A stretch of DNA of 64,000 nucleotides from Clavelina lepadiformis (Eukaryota; Chordata; Ascidiacea; Aplousobranchia; Clavelinidae): positions 15,626,501 to 15,690,500 of the forward strand of contig NC_135241.1 in NCBI RefSeq assembly GCF_947623445.1, read 5' to 3'. Below are positions 1 to 12,069 of the stretch, in pieces (positions within the stretch are counted from its first letter, which is position 1; the number at the start of each line of letters is the position of its first letter). Made by a program: the position numbers and the translations under genes. The notes beneath the pieces are model-generated. The model saw only the letters and a program-made list of their open reading frames with translations, searched no databases and was not told where the DNA came from.

Positions 1-3000
1 TTAAGCTTCATCCCAAAACTAGCAAATATTTTGAAGATCCGAGTTATGAGCAAATGTTACAGGAACTTAATGAACAACCCACATTGCTTGCTAGGTACGT
101 TGTGTCTTTGCAGGCATGGAATATATTTTACTGCCTCTATAGTAAAGTTTGGTGATAAAAGTAAAATCAAGTTTTTGTAATTGTTTTATAATAAATTTAT
201 ATGATTGCATTACATATACATACAAAATAATTGCAATATTTAGCTTTTAAGAGTAGACCTGTACATCATAGTTTGTACAGTGGTTCTCAACAGGGTTGGG
301 GCGATTACGTCTACCAAACAATTGAAAAAATAATTGAGTAAAACTAAAGTTATATCATATATTTTTTTTTTCAATTTGCAATTGGTAGGGCATGTTTTTT
401 CATAAAATTAATTTTTTGATGAAAGAAAATAGTGAAAGAACTGTAGGTTTGAGATTTCATGATAGTAGGGCAAATATTAATGAAGTTGTGAAGTCAATAA
501 AAGAACAATTTTTTCGTAATACAATAAAGTCATTAAGATCAGATCATTTTTTTGTATTTTTAAGTCAAAATGATCCTTGATCAAACCAAATCACTAGTTA
601 GTGAAAAAAAATAGTTTTGCTTATCTTTGTTGGTAAGTTGTCATTTGCGTTTTGCTTCATGCATCTGTAAAAATGGCAACGATTACATTTTTTTATTGTC
701 GTCTTATCAAATTGTCACCAGCCTATCTCAGGCAACCAGTATAATATTATCTTTACTACACCCACAGCAGTGTAAACATTTTTTACATCACACTATTGAA
801 TGTTTGTCAAACCCCACTTTTGTCTGCTCCAACAAAGCAGTTTCCAATATTCCGTGTCATACCCCACCCAATAAAAAATTGCAGCAACTTTATTTTTGTG
901 CTGCTAAAAATTCACAGAAATGCTCAACAAAGACCATTTTTATGAGTAAATTCTGTCATGATTGATTGATTGTTGGGTTATTCTCTCTATTTTGGTTATT
1001 TGTGTATTGGAAAATTCTGTTTTAGTATATTCTAGTGTGGTGTACCAGTTTCATTTTGGTATATCATATTTGCTTGTTTAAAAAATGTCCCCAGTAAGAT
1101 AAGTTTATTAATTAATAAATGAATGAATAACTAGTAAATTGATACATTTATCAGTATATTTATGGAAAATATTTTTGTTTCCAGTAAACTGAATGATCCC
1201 AGGCTGCAGAACACACTCAGTGTATTGATAGGGGTAGACTTGGATATGAGCGGTGCTAATGGAGATGAACCCATGGAATCTGAAGAAGCTCCTCCAGCTC
1301 CAAAATCTGAAACACCACCACCTTCGAAGGAAAAACCTTCGCATGAGCAGGAGGTACATTTACAGTTTCATGAGAGATCGTTTTATAAAAATATTTTTTG
1401 TTTTTCAACTTCTACCGTGTTTTGATCAAATTTATTGCACAATATTCTAAATTACTGAGCGAATAAAGAAAGTTTACTTTAATATCACAAGATTTTGAAT
1501 TTCTTTGCAGTCTTTGGAAGAAAAGGGGCTTGGGAATGCTGCATACAAGAAAAAAGATTTTGAAAGTGCTTTAGCGCATTATGATAAGGCGTCCAAACTT
1601 GATCCCACTAATATGGCCTTCTTAACCAACAAAGCTGCAGTTTACTTTGAGCAAAATGAGTTGGAAAAATGTCGAGAAGTATGTCATAAAGCTATTGAGG
1701 TTGGAAGAGAACACAGAGCAGGATATGCTTTGATAGCCAAGTACGTTGCATTATTACTGTAGAGCTTGTAATTATACGAGGCCTGTTTAAAAAGTATCCG
1801 ACCTTTTGGTATAGAGCACACAACACAATGAATTTTACAAATTTTATTTAATCTCCAAAATAACCCCCTTGGAGGTCCACACACTTTTCCCAGCGTTTTT
1901 TCCACTTCTGGAAACATCTCTTGAATTGCTCCTCTGGCATGTTCCATAGCTCCCTACGTCGATTTTCTATAATGTCTTCTTGTGACTGAAATCATGTCCC
2001 TTTTAGAGTGGTTTTCATAAATTCTGAATTCATGTTAGTTTTCATAAATTCTGGGCCATGGTTTGCACATTTCAACATGTACTGGGCAATTTCCTTCCGA
2101 AGTTCCTTCTGTTGCTCTGTTAGCAGCTTGGGAACGAATTTTGACGACACTCTCTGCAGGTGTAAATCCTCGATTAAGATGGAATGAACTGATCTCATGC
2201 TTATTCCCACATCTGCATCGATTTCTCGTGCTGTTAAACGACGATCTTCCAGTACTTATTTGCTGGCCTTCTCAATCACCTCCTCGTTTCGATGGCCTCT
2301 CTGAGCGTGGCTTGCTCTCCACTGACATTCGGCCATCTTTAAAGTGATTTAAACCATTCCTTTTTCTGAGTTGGACTTAAGGTCGCATCTCCAAAAACCT
2401 GCTGAATCTTTCGAATTGTTTCAGTTTGACTATCACCAAGCTTTTGGCAAAACTTAATGCAATGCCTCTGTTCGATGCGTTCTGTCATTGAAATTCGATT
2501 TTTAGTGAAAAACAATCACCGAGCACACCTGCGTTCAATGCTTAACACAGAGAGAATGAAATGAATGCTTAACACAGGCCGATCGCCTTGAAATGATTCT
2601 CACGTACGGAATAATAGTGACCTAACAATGCCCAAAAAAACTTGGTGCAGGTGGCACTACTTTTGGTGGGAAGAGATAAGGTCGGATACTTTTTGCACAG
2701 ATCCCGTATACATAATAGGACGTAAATGGTATCAGCTCATCCAACACGCATCCCGCCTGGTTGAAGGATTTGTGTGGCTCATTTAGAGGTTTTATGTTAT
2801 CACAAATACTCTTTGATTTAATATGCCGCAAGCAATACCTGAGAAGACTTGTAGAGATTGACCAAAACAAACCATTTTCATCTAGAATAGTACATGTAGC
2901 TGTTCGTGGATGGAGTTCGTTTGCTATACTCATTACTAACACATAATACCTAAAAAGATGTGGTAATTCACACCTCTGCAGGTGTGTAGAGCTCTTAAGT

Positions 3001-5929
3001 ATTGTACATTGCTTACTTTGATAACATACTCAACAATGTGCTCAAGTATTGCACAAGTTATTTAAAGTTGCTTTATTTAAAAACATAAATTTTTTTCACT
3101 TATACTTTGCGTTAAACTTAGTCAAGTGGAATAAGTTGTATGATGTGTGCCCTGCTCTTTATTAAATGACCTTATTTTTGCCTGGTTAAAATTGTTTGGT
3201 TGGACATAGCTGGATTAAACTCTTAATTTAACTTCACTGCACATTATTTCAACTTGTGTTTCTTCAACCTGAGTCCGCCATGAAACCTTATTTCAAAAGT
3301 GTAGAGAAACCATCACTACTGACCAGCTAAAGGCCTGTACAAATGCCTTACTACAAATGTTTTTAGGGCATTTGCTCGTATCGGAAATTCTTACATGAGA
3401 GAGAAGAATTATGCTTCAGCAAAACAATTTTTTGATAAATCTTTGGCTGAACAACGGACAAAAGATGTGCTTGCAAAAGCACAGCAATGTGAGAAGGCCA
3501 TGGCTGAAGCTGAGCGCTTAGCCTACATTAATCCAGAATTGTCACTTGAGGAAAAGAAGAAGGGCAATGACTTCTACAATGCTGGTGAGTGAATTGCTAT
3601 ACCACTGCAAGTCTAATCGAAGAGGAATTCATTTCTGATTTTTATCCCTGGACAATATAAAATAACTTTTAATCCTATTTCTCTTATTTACCTGGTTGAA
3701 ATTTAGTGCCATTGATGTCATTGATTGCATTAGCAGTAATGTGATTCACTTCTTTTTATTCAATCCTCAGGTTAATTTTGTATTGTAAAAATGCCTTACT
3801 TTTGTAAATTCCCCAACTGTTTAGATTATATGTTTTGTAGGAAAATATCCTGAAGCTTTGAAATGCTATAATGAAGCAATCAAGAGAAGCCCAGACAACG
3901 CCACCCTATATTCGAACCGAGCTGCATGCTACATGAAGCTATTAGAATTTCGACTCGCTTTAAAAGACTGTGATGAGTGCGTGCAAAAGGATCCTAATTT
4001 TAGTAAGTCATAGCAGTCTTCTTAATGCAAGTTGTTACTGTTTCAAACTTTATACATCTTACATTTTTCATGTTTATAGGTAAGCTTGTAATTATTTTCT
4101 TGTACTGTAATTTGTACTTAAATTACCAAGTTTTACTCTGACCCTGTGATCATCAAATCATATCATCTTGTCATTTTACGTATACTGTTTAGTTAAGGGT
4201 CACATCCGAAAAGGTGGAGCATTGGAGGCCATGAAGGAGTTCTCGCGAGCTGTGGATGCATACCAAAAAGCACTCGAAGTTGATCCAAACAACTCTGAGG
4301 CAACTGATGGTTGCAGAAGATGTTTACACGTAAGTCTGCATTTTGCACTTTCACCGATCTGGCGTCAGTTTTGCAAGTCACAGTGACTCTGGCTGTTTAA
4401 TCATGGGGGGTTATTTACCAGACGTTGGTTTTCAGTTACGGGTAAAATCAATTGTTTTGTCATTGTTACTGTTTTTCTCAATCTACATTTTTCAAGTACT
4501 GTATAATAACAATAGTAGAAGGTCTAAAAGTGTAAATTACTGTAATGTAATTTAATAATGTCGTCAAAAAAATTGTTATTTGAATATTTATTTGTTTTGC
4601 TACTTTTCAATTGAATGTAGCCTGGTGTTTCATTTCAATGGGGAGTGATTTATAAAGGGGAGCATTTCACCAGTTTGGCAATATATGGTAACTAGTTGTC
4701 TGTTGACCTTAGTTGGCCAGTAAACATGTGTGGTTAAGTGGATTGATACATTTTCTGTACCTACTTTTTACACACATTATGGCTACCTGTTTGCTTCAGA
4801 TAGAAGTTATTTATGATCTCAATCATAAATAAAAGACCAGGCTCTCTCATTAGGTTGCAGTACTTGTACACAAGTACTCTTACTTACTTACTTCGTATTT
4901 TGGTCTTGTCTGCAACGTCATTATGGTGATGGTGATGGCTTGCTCCTGTTTCAAGCAAAGCTGCATGCCGGAACTAACTAATTCCAACTGGGGCACTGCG
5001 ACTATAACTAATGTTACCTCAACTAGTTATATAACACTTTTCTCCTGACCAGTCAGCACTGACCACTCGTAGAGCAAAAATCAGTTAACCGCCGATTATA
5101 TGCTGTAGTGAGACTGAGGCCTAAGGATTACCCAAATTTCTGAGGCTAAAGGATAACCTAAATTTTACATGTTAGTTGGTGTATGGTAGTGAAATGAAGA
5201 AAAGGGATATTTGTAGATAGGTGTGTTTAAAATTATGAAATAACAGCAGATTGTGTACTCAATGCATAAATTCTTTGTTCCGGTTGAGTTAATCCATCTT
5301 TTTACCTTATCTTTCTCGTTGGTAGAATGATTACCAAAATCGCAACAACCCTGAAGAAGTGCAAAAGAGGGCGATGTCTGATCCTGAAGTGGGAAGAATT
5401 ATGAGAGATCCTGCTATGAAAATGATTCTTGACCAAATCCAGCGAGATCCTAAAGCATTGCAGGAGTAAGTAACAACTTCTTTCTGTTTAAATTGATCAC
5501 CATTATCTAAGCAAAATCACTTCGTAATTTTCATAAACGACTGACGATTGGTAAAGGTTTTGTTTTTAAAACTTTCTTTGTGATGTTTATTGGTTCGCAC
5601 GCAGACAGGCGTGTTAACTAGGCTCAAAGGGTGAAGAAACATTGCCCAATTTAAGTCGTGCAAAGGCTGTCTTCAGTCCTAGGATAAACCTTTTAAATAC
5701 CGTATCAACTAAACTACCGTAGACTCGGTGCTTACGTTGTATTAAGCAAATACCAGCTTCTTTCATGGCACATTTTATTTATCTATTTTCAAGTTTTTTA
5801 GGCTAGATCATAGTTTTCTCCTATTTACCTGTTTTAATAACGTGTACCTTTTAAAGGCATCTAAAGAACCCAGAGGTTGCACGTAATATACAAAAGCTTC
5901 TTGATGTTGGCATATTATCCGTACGTTGA
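1..5929 (+). CDS. STIP1: STIP1/Hop co-chaperone, 3' part (5' end outside window)
   Basis: Hop hands clients from Hsp70 to Hsp90 in the cytosol. I joined eight exons: 1-94 (partial), 1185-1353, 1511-1740, 3367-3584, 3841-4002, 4193-4329, 5326-5465, 5857-5929. All have GT donors and AG acceptors and the phases agree; the joined frame gives about 406 residues to the TGA at 5927-5929. Roughly the first 135 residues (TPR1) lie upstream, judged against about 543 aa for human STIP1. Visible in order: end of DP1 (SVLIGVDLD), TPR2A ([25 protein letters not shown]), TPR2B ([25 protein letters not shown]) and DP2 ending in [18 protein letters not shown]. The carboxylate-clamp Lys/Asn/Asn/Lys/Arg positions of TPR2A and TPR2B are all present, so EEVD-tail binding should be intact. 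An acidic, proline-rich linker (residues [10 protein letters not shown] and following) precedes TPR2A. The 1741-3366 intron carries a mariner. Confidence 0.95.
1777..2706 (-). mobile_element. Internally deleted mariner element in a STIP1 intron
   Basis: The element is 930 bp, flanked by TA on both sides (1775-1776 and 2707-2708). Its terminal inverted repeats of about 29 bp match strongly (left core AAAAAGTATCCGACCTT, right core its reverse complement). The minus strand holds a broken mariner transposase at 2487-1848. Its N-terminal helix-turn-helix part ([16 protein letters not shown]) and its C-terminal end ([20 protein letters not shown]) are both recognisable. The middle, which should hold the DDD/E catalytic triad, is missing: the frame jumps from the PEFMK region to about 30 residues before the C-terminus. 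There are also frameshifts and in-frame stops. It cannot make active transposase. It sits antisense to STIP1 and should be removed with the intron. Confidence 0.9.
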
Positions 5930-8218
5930 TATCGTCAAGAAATAAAGATCTACATCAGCACAACTGGAATTTACCATATCCAAGACTGAACATTGAAAAG
6001 TGTAATATTTATAGAAAACATGCCCCCATAAAAGACTATTATTGTACCTGCAATATCATTTTCCGCAGCACGTAACATTAACTCGAATGTGCTTATGACG
6101 AAACCTGTAATCAACGACAGGTAATTTAAACTACCAGCTTCTACACGCAATTTCATATGAATGCGCAAACATCAGTACATGGTTTTGGTATTTCGAAAGT
6201 TCGGAATTGTTTCCGATACGTTTTATTGTTATTCTCTGTATGATATATGAACTTTGATCAGTAATTTTGTCAATAAACTGCTATTGTTAGCATGTAGTAT
6301 GGACCAATGTTAGTTAAGATGATAATTTCGGTCAGACGTTGCATAAATTAGGCCACAGTGTGCGCTCAGTTACAAACAATTTTTATCTGCACTGTCACAG
6401 TGCTCAAGGTTAGTAAGTTGAGAATTAGAGCCCGCAGTTTACACGCACAGTCGAAATTGGATCACACTGATATCACCTGAAATATAAATGTTCCGTAGTA
6501 CTATACTAAAGACTGGAAAATGATTTCGCAAGAGCCAAGCAGCATAAACGTAAAGCACTTCTATTTCATCAACTTAGCTGGCGAGCGATTCGTATTTAGA
6601 TCAGGTAGGCAGTAACCTTTTATGTACTGATAAAACACCTTTTGCAAACACATTCTATGCTTCGGTTGCTAAATGTCTACTCTAGAGTCTAGACAACATA
6701 GCGCGCGATCACGTTGGAAAAAAGTCTGAAGCAAACAAGATAGTTGTGCATTGGCGTCACCATTCCTTTGGACTTTTTAGTAATCGTAGGTGAAAACAAC
6801 ACCCCAATTTATTTTCTTCGTTAGCACTTCATCAGTGCGCAAAACAGATTTTAACAAGAGGTTATTTTCCAAAAATTGTGTTCTACCGGAAAGCTCTTGT
6901 TCGTTTACCTGAAATATACGTCACACAGTTGTTTTTTTGTCGTATTTTATTGCTTTACGGTTCTGGAAACATCGACTTTTATATTGTGTAGATGACTACT
7001 TGACGTCATCGTGATACAGAGGATTGATATTTTAAACAAAACACTTTTTATTGCAAGCACTGTTGTAAATGGAATTTTATTCCGTTTAAGGGACAATGTT
7101 AATACCTTTGTTGTACTATATGCGAATTTGATTTTACAGATGGTCTAGCAGTTCTTGATCTGCTGCTAAGCTTTGTCATCTTAGATCAGAACAATATTCC
7201 GATTTTGACTGGAAAATAATCAAATATGGTTGATGTATTACCAATCTGCTGTTCAAGTAATCCAAAGTTCGCAAATTTCTCCCTTTGCTTTCTCTGAACT
7301 ATTACGTTTATTGTTCTCGTTATCACATAATCAGTTTTATCATCATCAGCCTTGTCTTAAACGTTTTGGCCCTTACCATGACAACGCATGGTTTTATAAA
7401 ACTACTACATTATTTCAAAGATAGCTAGTTGGAAACGCTGAAATAGGCTACTGTAAGTTTGTTTGCATTTCCCCTTTTTTTTAAAATAAATTATTTAAAT
7501 GTCATATAAATGTACCTTTTGGTGCTGGAAAAAATATCGGGTTCATTTCATGTGAAAATAAAATGTTGATGGATTACCGAAACATAAACCTACTCCTATA
7601 CTAGTTTCTTACATATTTTTTCATTGTTAAAGCGGTTCATTTCTGAAGCATACTTCTCCAGTCTCTGAGATTATCATCAGCCAACTTTAAATAATAGGCT
7701 ATAATAGATAATATTCGGTTTTGACGTGAAAAGGAACTTAAACATATTAGGCAAACACAGTTTATTTTGCCAATTACAGGTACCTACGGCCTATTAAGTA
7801 GTTACAAAAAAAAAACTAAAAATAATTGCGCAAATATTACGAAGTTATTGCCAAACATACTAAGGTCGTAAAAAAGAAAGAATGTTTTCCATAAAGACTT
7901 CTTGGTAAGTTGCAAGTGAATTTCATGGTATAAATTACTGCGTTGACGCCCTTGTTTGTCTAGACAAACTTTATACCCTTAATGTTTGCTCGCACTTTTT
8001 TTAGCAAGCTGAAGCTTCTCCCCTACAGGTTAAATAAGATATACATGTAGCATTGACATTAAAGTTAGCAATAGTCACGTTAAAACGTCGCAGTGTTTGC
8101 AAAAAGTTTTTAAATTATTGATTTTCCTTGTTTTAAACTGTACAACAGTATACATTATAAATTAATGTTAAACAACAGAGATAGTTATAAGCATAGCTGC
8201 CGCAATACCACGGTTAAA
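5930..8218. other. Intergenic DNA, STIP1 to small secreted gene
   Basis: It begins with the STIP1 3' UTR. After that I see no convincing exon, RNA gene or complete transposon. A TGACGTCA palindrome (CRE-like) lies at 7001-7008, too far from a known start to assign. Confidence 0.5.
5941..6277 (+). promoter_or_regulatory. STIP1 3' UTR polyadenylation signals
   Basis: AATAAA occurs 12 bases after the STIP1 stop (5941-5946) and again at 6272-6277. The second gives a more usual 3' UTR length. Assignment is by position only. Confidence 0.45.
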
Positions 8219-9355
8219 ATGTTACGTTTTGTGGTATGTTCACTACTTCTAGTTTGTATTACAAGTGGAAAGGAGGAACTAAAGACTGGTAAATAACTGT
8301 TGTTTGTTACTAAAATTTTTTAACTAAATATGTAACTACTGGAAATGCTTTATCAATAAATTACTAAATCAACTAACAAGATACAGTTATTGTAAAAGTA
8401 AACATGTTCGTAGCTTTCTTTTATTCGCATTTTTGGAAATAGGATAGGCTATATCTATCCTGAAAAATAAAGTTGATATTTCAAATAGGCTATAGACTTT
8501 GTTTTACTTTTGTAAAATTTTTGAAAAATACGGATTGCAAAAAAGCTTTTTTCCAAAAGAGTTTCTCAACTTGGTATGAAGACACATATAAATGTTTATT
8601 TCGCATTTGCTTGTAGCTCACTTTCTTGTTGGCGGATAGTTTACTTTTGGTAAATTTCCTCAGTGACTTGAAACCTGCTAATAACATAGTTGAATTAAAC
8701 TATAAGCGACCAAGCTGACACGAAGTTATACTGATGCTGATTGAATGACAATTAACCTATTGTATATATTTAATCTGAGCTATTTCTTTCATCAGATGAA
8801 CACGAAAGACTAGGCTGCTGGAAAGATGAACCTGGACATCCTGCAATTGCTTTTATCGAAGGTACTTCGTTGCTACTGGACGGCGATTATAAGACAAGAA
8901 CTGTACCGCTGCTTAAATGTTCCTTATTAGCCAGGTTATACAAGAACCAAGTTTTCGCTTTGCAGGTTTGTTTTGGTCGTTCATTTTAAATTAATTTGCA
9001 TTAACGATAATTAGACTTATTAACTACGCTGAAATAGGCTGTATAAACTACGACATAGCAAACTATAGGCTAGTCAGCTAGTGCACATTAAATCTTTATT
9101 AGCAATGTCTCCTATTTCAACTCTTCATAATTCAGGTTGTTGACAGACTAAATTATAAAAATATCGAAAAATGTAGTCTTCACTCATGTTACAATAATTG
9201 ATAATTATGTTTTATTCGTTTAGGATGGAGGTAAATGTGCCATGTCAAAAAATGCACTTAAAACCTTCAACAAATATGGAGAATCCACACAGTGCTTCTC
9301 CAATGGAACAGGTGGTCCCGAAGCAAATGAGGTGTATAAAATACTCGAAGTTTAG
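8219..9355 (+). CDS. Small secreted protein with a single GCWKD-type domain
   Basis: Three exons (8219-8288, 8796-8965, 9224-9355) join in phase into 123 residues ending at TAG 9353-9355. The start is chosen because it opens a clear signal peptide (residues 1 to about 17, hydrophobic core FVVCSLLLVC). The mature part is one domain with the pattern GCWKD - IEGTSLLLDGDY - CSLL - FALQDGG-C - KYGES - C - GTGGPEANEVYKI. I recognise this as a module common in predicted extracellular proteins of cnidarians, echinoderms, tunicates and fish, where it usually occurs with other domains and reads GC(Y/W)xD...LDG.Y...FA.Q.GG.C...KYG.S..C...GGP.AN.VY. Its function is not known to me; ligand binding or matrix roles would be guesses. 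Four cysteines remain in the mature chain, consistent with two disulfides. No neighbour suggests a pathway. Confidence 0.8.
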
Positions 9356-10164
9356 GTAAATCAAACCACTGTTCCTAATGCAAAGTTAGCTATACCGCTT
9401 ATGGAGTGTATGTTTAATTTGGAACCACTCTCATGTGAGCTAACATTTTAGACCATTTTCACGACATTTGAAGAATAACTTAGATACTTTTTCTGTTTTT
9501 AGGTGGAATATTGAAAAAAACGTTGATTTACAATTTAACAAACAATTTGTAGGCCCACACAAAGAAAATTTGTGTTAATCATGCTATAGCCTAAGCTATA
9601 TTTTTGTATATTGTAATTGAGTGTTGATATTTTAATACATTTTATGAAAGAAGTATTTGCTGTCACCATTTTCGTTGTTGAAAACGCAAGCGATCAAAAC
9701 TGTTCTTCTGGACTCTGGAGTAACCGTATAATGCAAAGCGAGGAACCCAACGCAGTTGCATCGATCACATTGGCTTATAAGGCCGGTCCTGGCTCTAGCC
9801 ATAAGTTAGCTATATAGCCTACGCCTACGTATATAATAATAGCTGTATAGCCATATTGTATTATAACGATAAAATATATAGGCTACCGTACTTTCACAAA
9901 TAAATTTAAACGTAATTTTAAGTTGTCCAAAAGTCATATTACACAATCTTGCGATTTGGCTGGTGACTCAGACGCAAGAGAAGCGTTGGGCTCTCTGAGC
10001 TACATTTTGGGCCATTGGCACGTGAGCACTTGAACTAAGTGAAAACCTTTACGTGTAAGTTATTGGATTGGCCAAATGGGACAAATACACGCGGTTACAC
10101 GTTAATAAAAAATGTAGTCGTGGGTCGGGACCGTTGTTGGCCAAAGTGGACGAAAACGTTTGAG
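9356..10164. other. 3' UTR and intergenic DNA
   Basis: The 3' UTR of the small secreted gene is followed by AT-rich sequence. I see no supported gene; short open frames here look like chance. Confidence 0.5.
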
Positions 10165-10166
10165 TA

Positions 10167-11085
10167 AGGTACCTGAGCCTAATAAGGCCCGGTCCCTAAT
10201 AAGGCCCATTGCTCATATTTCGCAAACCCGTGCAAATAAATGAAAAATGTTATCCCTGTATAAAAACTAATATAAATTCATGATGGTTTACCAGATTTCA
10301 TCCTTGTCACGTGATCAACCGATTCGCTAGAGCACAACAAAAATTTGATATTTGCAGTTAAGGTGGTTTTGTTAATTTAGAAAAAAAGTAAGTGAGAATT
10401 TGGCCGGTTAAATGAACTGTTGTCAGCCGGCTGAAGTTTTCATGTAACAACCAACTTAGTATTGAAAAGGATAATGCACTTTTTTTTGCTAAAATTTTTC
10501 TGATAATAAAAATGTGACATTTTTTTCGTGGATACCACATGCGCCTAATAAGGCCCATGCAAGATCCTTGATGGTTGATCCCCCCAAAAAAGAAAAAAGG
10601 TCTTTGCTACAAAATATTCCAGAAAAAGTACCAAAAATTGCTCAAATAATTTTGAACTGCCCAAAAATTGCCTATTTAATGACGGTTAGGGGGGCCGGTG
10701 ACCCCCCGCCTGCTGCACCTATGCTGATGGGTCACATTCCTTTAAGTTTTCAACCCACGTTTGTTGGTCGTTGTCTTGCACAAATTGGTGGTTGCTGTCT
10801 TGTTTTATTTGCTTAATACGATTTTTCAGCTATGTTTTGAATCAAAATACTCACAAAATTGGTGGGCCTTATTAGGAGCCTATAATGCTCCTAATAAGGT
10901 CCATTTTTTGGTATTTTTAATTTCTTTATAAAATTTTTTTAGGGGGTTGTCAGGTATTGTGGTTTTAATATGTTGTAGTCATATACCCTCACTAATAAAA
11001 TACGATTTTTCAGTCTATTCTCATTTGTGGTTCTTGAGTTATTTTCAAAAAAGTGTTAGGTGGGCCTTATTTGATACTGGTACCT
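10167..11085. mobile_element. Non-autonomous DNA transposon with repeated CCTAATAAGGCCC motif
   Basis: The ends are inverted copies (left AGGTACCTGAGCCTAATAAG; right reads AGGTACCAGTATCAAATAAG on the other strand), flanked by TA at 10165-10166 and 11086-11087. The 13-bp word CCTAATAAGGCCC or close variants recurs at 10178-10190, 10195-10207 and 10544-10556, in a hairpin (arms 10864-10878 and 10888-10902), and in part at the right end near 11062. No transposase frame is visible. Such repeated words are usual for transposase-binding sites. I cannot name the superfamily; the TA target would fit Tc1/mariner-like elements. Confidence 0.65.
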
Positions 11086-11684
11086 TATAAAGCGAAGGTT
11101 GGCGGCTGCAATGTACTTGCAGACTGGGTTTAAGCTATAGGTTGTAATTATATAGACCGATATATATAATCCATAGTGAGAAGTGTAACACACAAATGCA
11201 CAAAATTCATCAACTTGCACGCCAGCTTTTTTATTCTCATACGTTAGGTATTCTCTTTTATGGATATTCTCATTTGGCTTTCAACAATCATTGTGGAAAA
11301 TTCAGCCGTTGGAGCTGAGTTAAAGCAAAAGTGGCTTCACCAGGAATTTCTCAAAATTAACTACCGCTGGAAATGACAAATTTGCATTAATTAATTATTA
11401 TCTTTCCATGTTTATTTTCGGTGGAGCGTATTTTAATGCAGTGGTTCCTAACCAGGAGTGCGAAACCTCGGGATTAGCAATTATTTGGCGCTATTGTATA
11501 TATAGATATGAGTATACATTTTATTTCGACGGCGTTTTAAAGCGAATTTTGGTGCGTGAAAAACCAAAACTTTTGCGCTTCCAGCATTTTGACCGGTGTG
11601 GTCGATGGCGGGGTTGTTAGTCCCAGTTTGTAAAAACTTTTGTCTTCCCATCAATGCAATCGTTAATACATCACTACTTATAGG

Positions 11685-11923
11685 CAATGTTCCCTCTAAT
11701 TTTTCACGAGTCTGAGCAAACACACTAACTCCCTGAGCGGTCCCTTGGACCACTGTGAGCAACATCAAACGTTCCACGTGCGCACTGTGGCCATTATTAT
11801 GCGTTTATTTTATTTTCAATTTAAGGTTGGATTTTTTTCTTGTGCGCAGCACAGATTTTCTGTGCGCGGAGACCGAGTCAGCAGTGCGCATTTGCGCACG
11901 CGCGCAGCTTAGAGGGAACATTG
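11685..11923. mobile_element. hAT-type MITE, family 'CAATGTTCCCTCTAA', copy 1
   Basis: This is a 239-bp element whose ends are inverted copies (CAATGTTCCCTCTAA and TTAGAGGGAACATTG). It is flanked by a perfect 8-bp target duplication CTTATAGG (11677-11684 and 11924-11931). The 8-bp duplication and CA...TG ends indicate hAT. A second copy is at 49308-49524. Its right half is rich in GTGCGC/GCGCAC words, unlike the surrounding AT-rich DNA. Confidence 0.92.
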
Positions 11924-12069
11924 CTTATAGGGGGTGCGACAACACATCAAAAGATTTTTTGGGGTACGTGGAATACAAAAGGTTCCAGAGTACCAGACAA
12001 TTCAAAGCCGGCAAATAGTTACGTTAACAATGCCTTATGACGTTTCAGTTTAACTTAAAGGGTCTATAG

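Noticed and set aside
278..310. CAGTGGTTCTCAAC, a hAT-like end, in the first STIP1 intron
   Set aside because: No facing inverted copy or matching 8-bp duplication was found before the next exon, so a complete element is not supported.
392..965. Open frames of 62 and 112 codons in the STIP1 intron
   Set aside because: They lie in intron sequence, are of low complexity or lack any domain, and have no splice or promoter context.
2063..2942. Open frames on both strands over the mariner
   Set aside because: They are shadows or fragments of the broken transposase.
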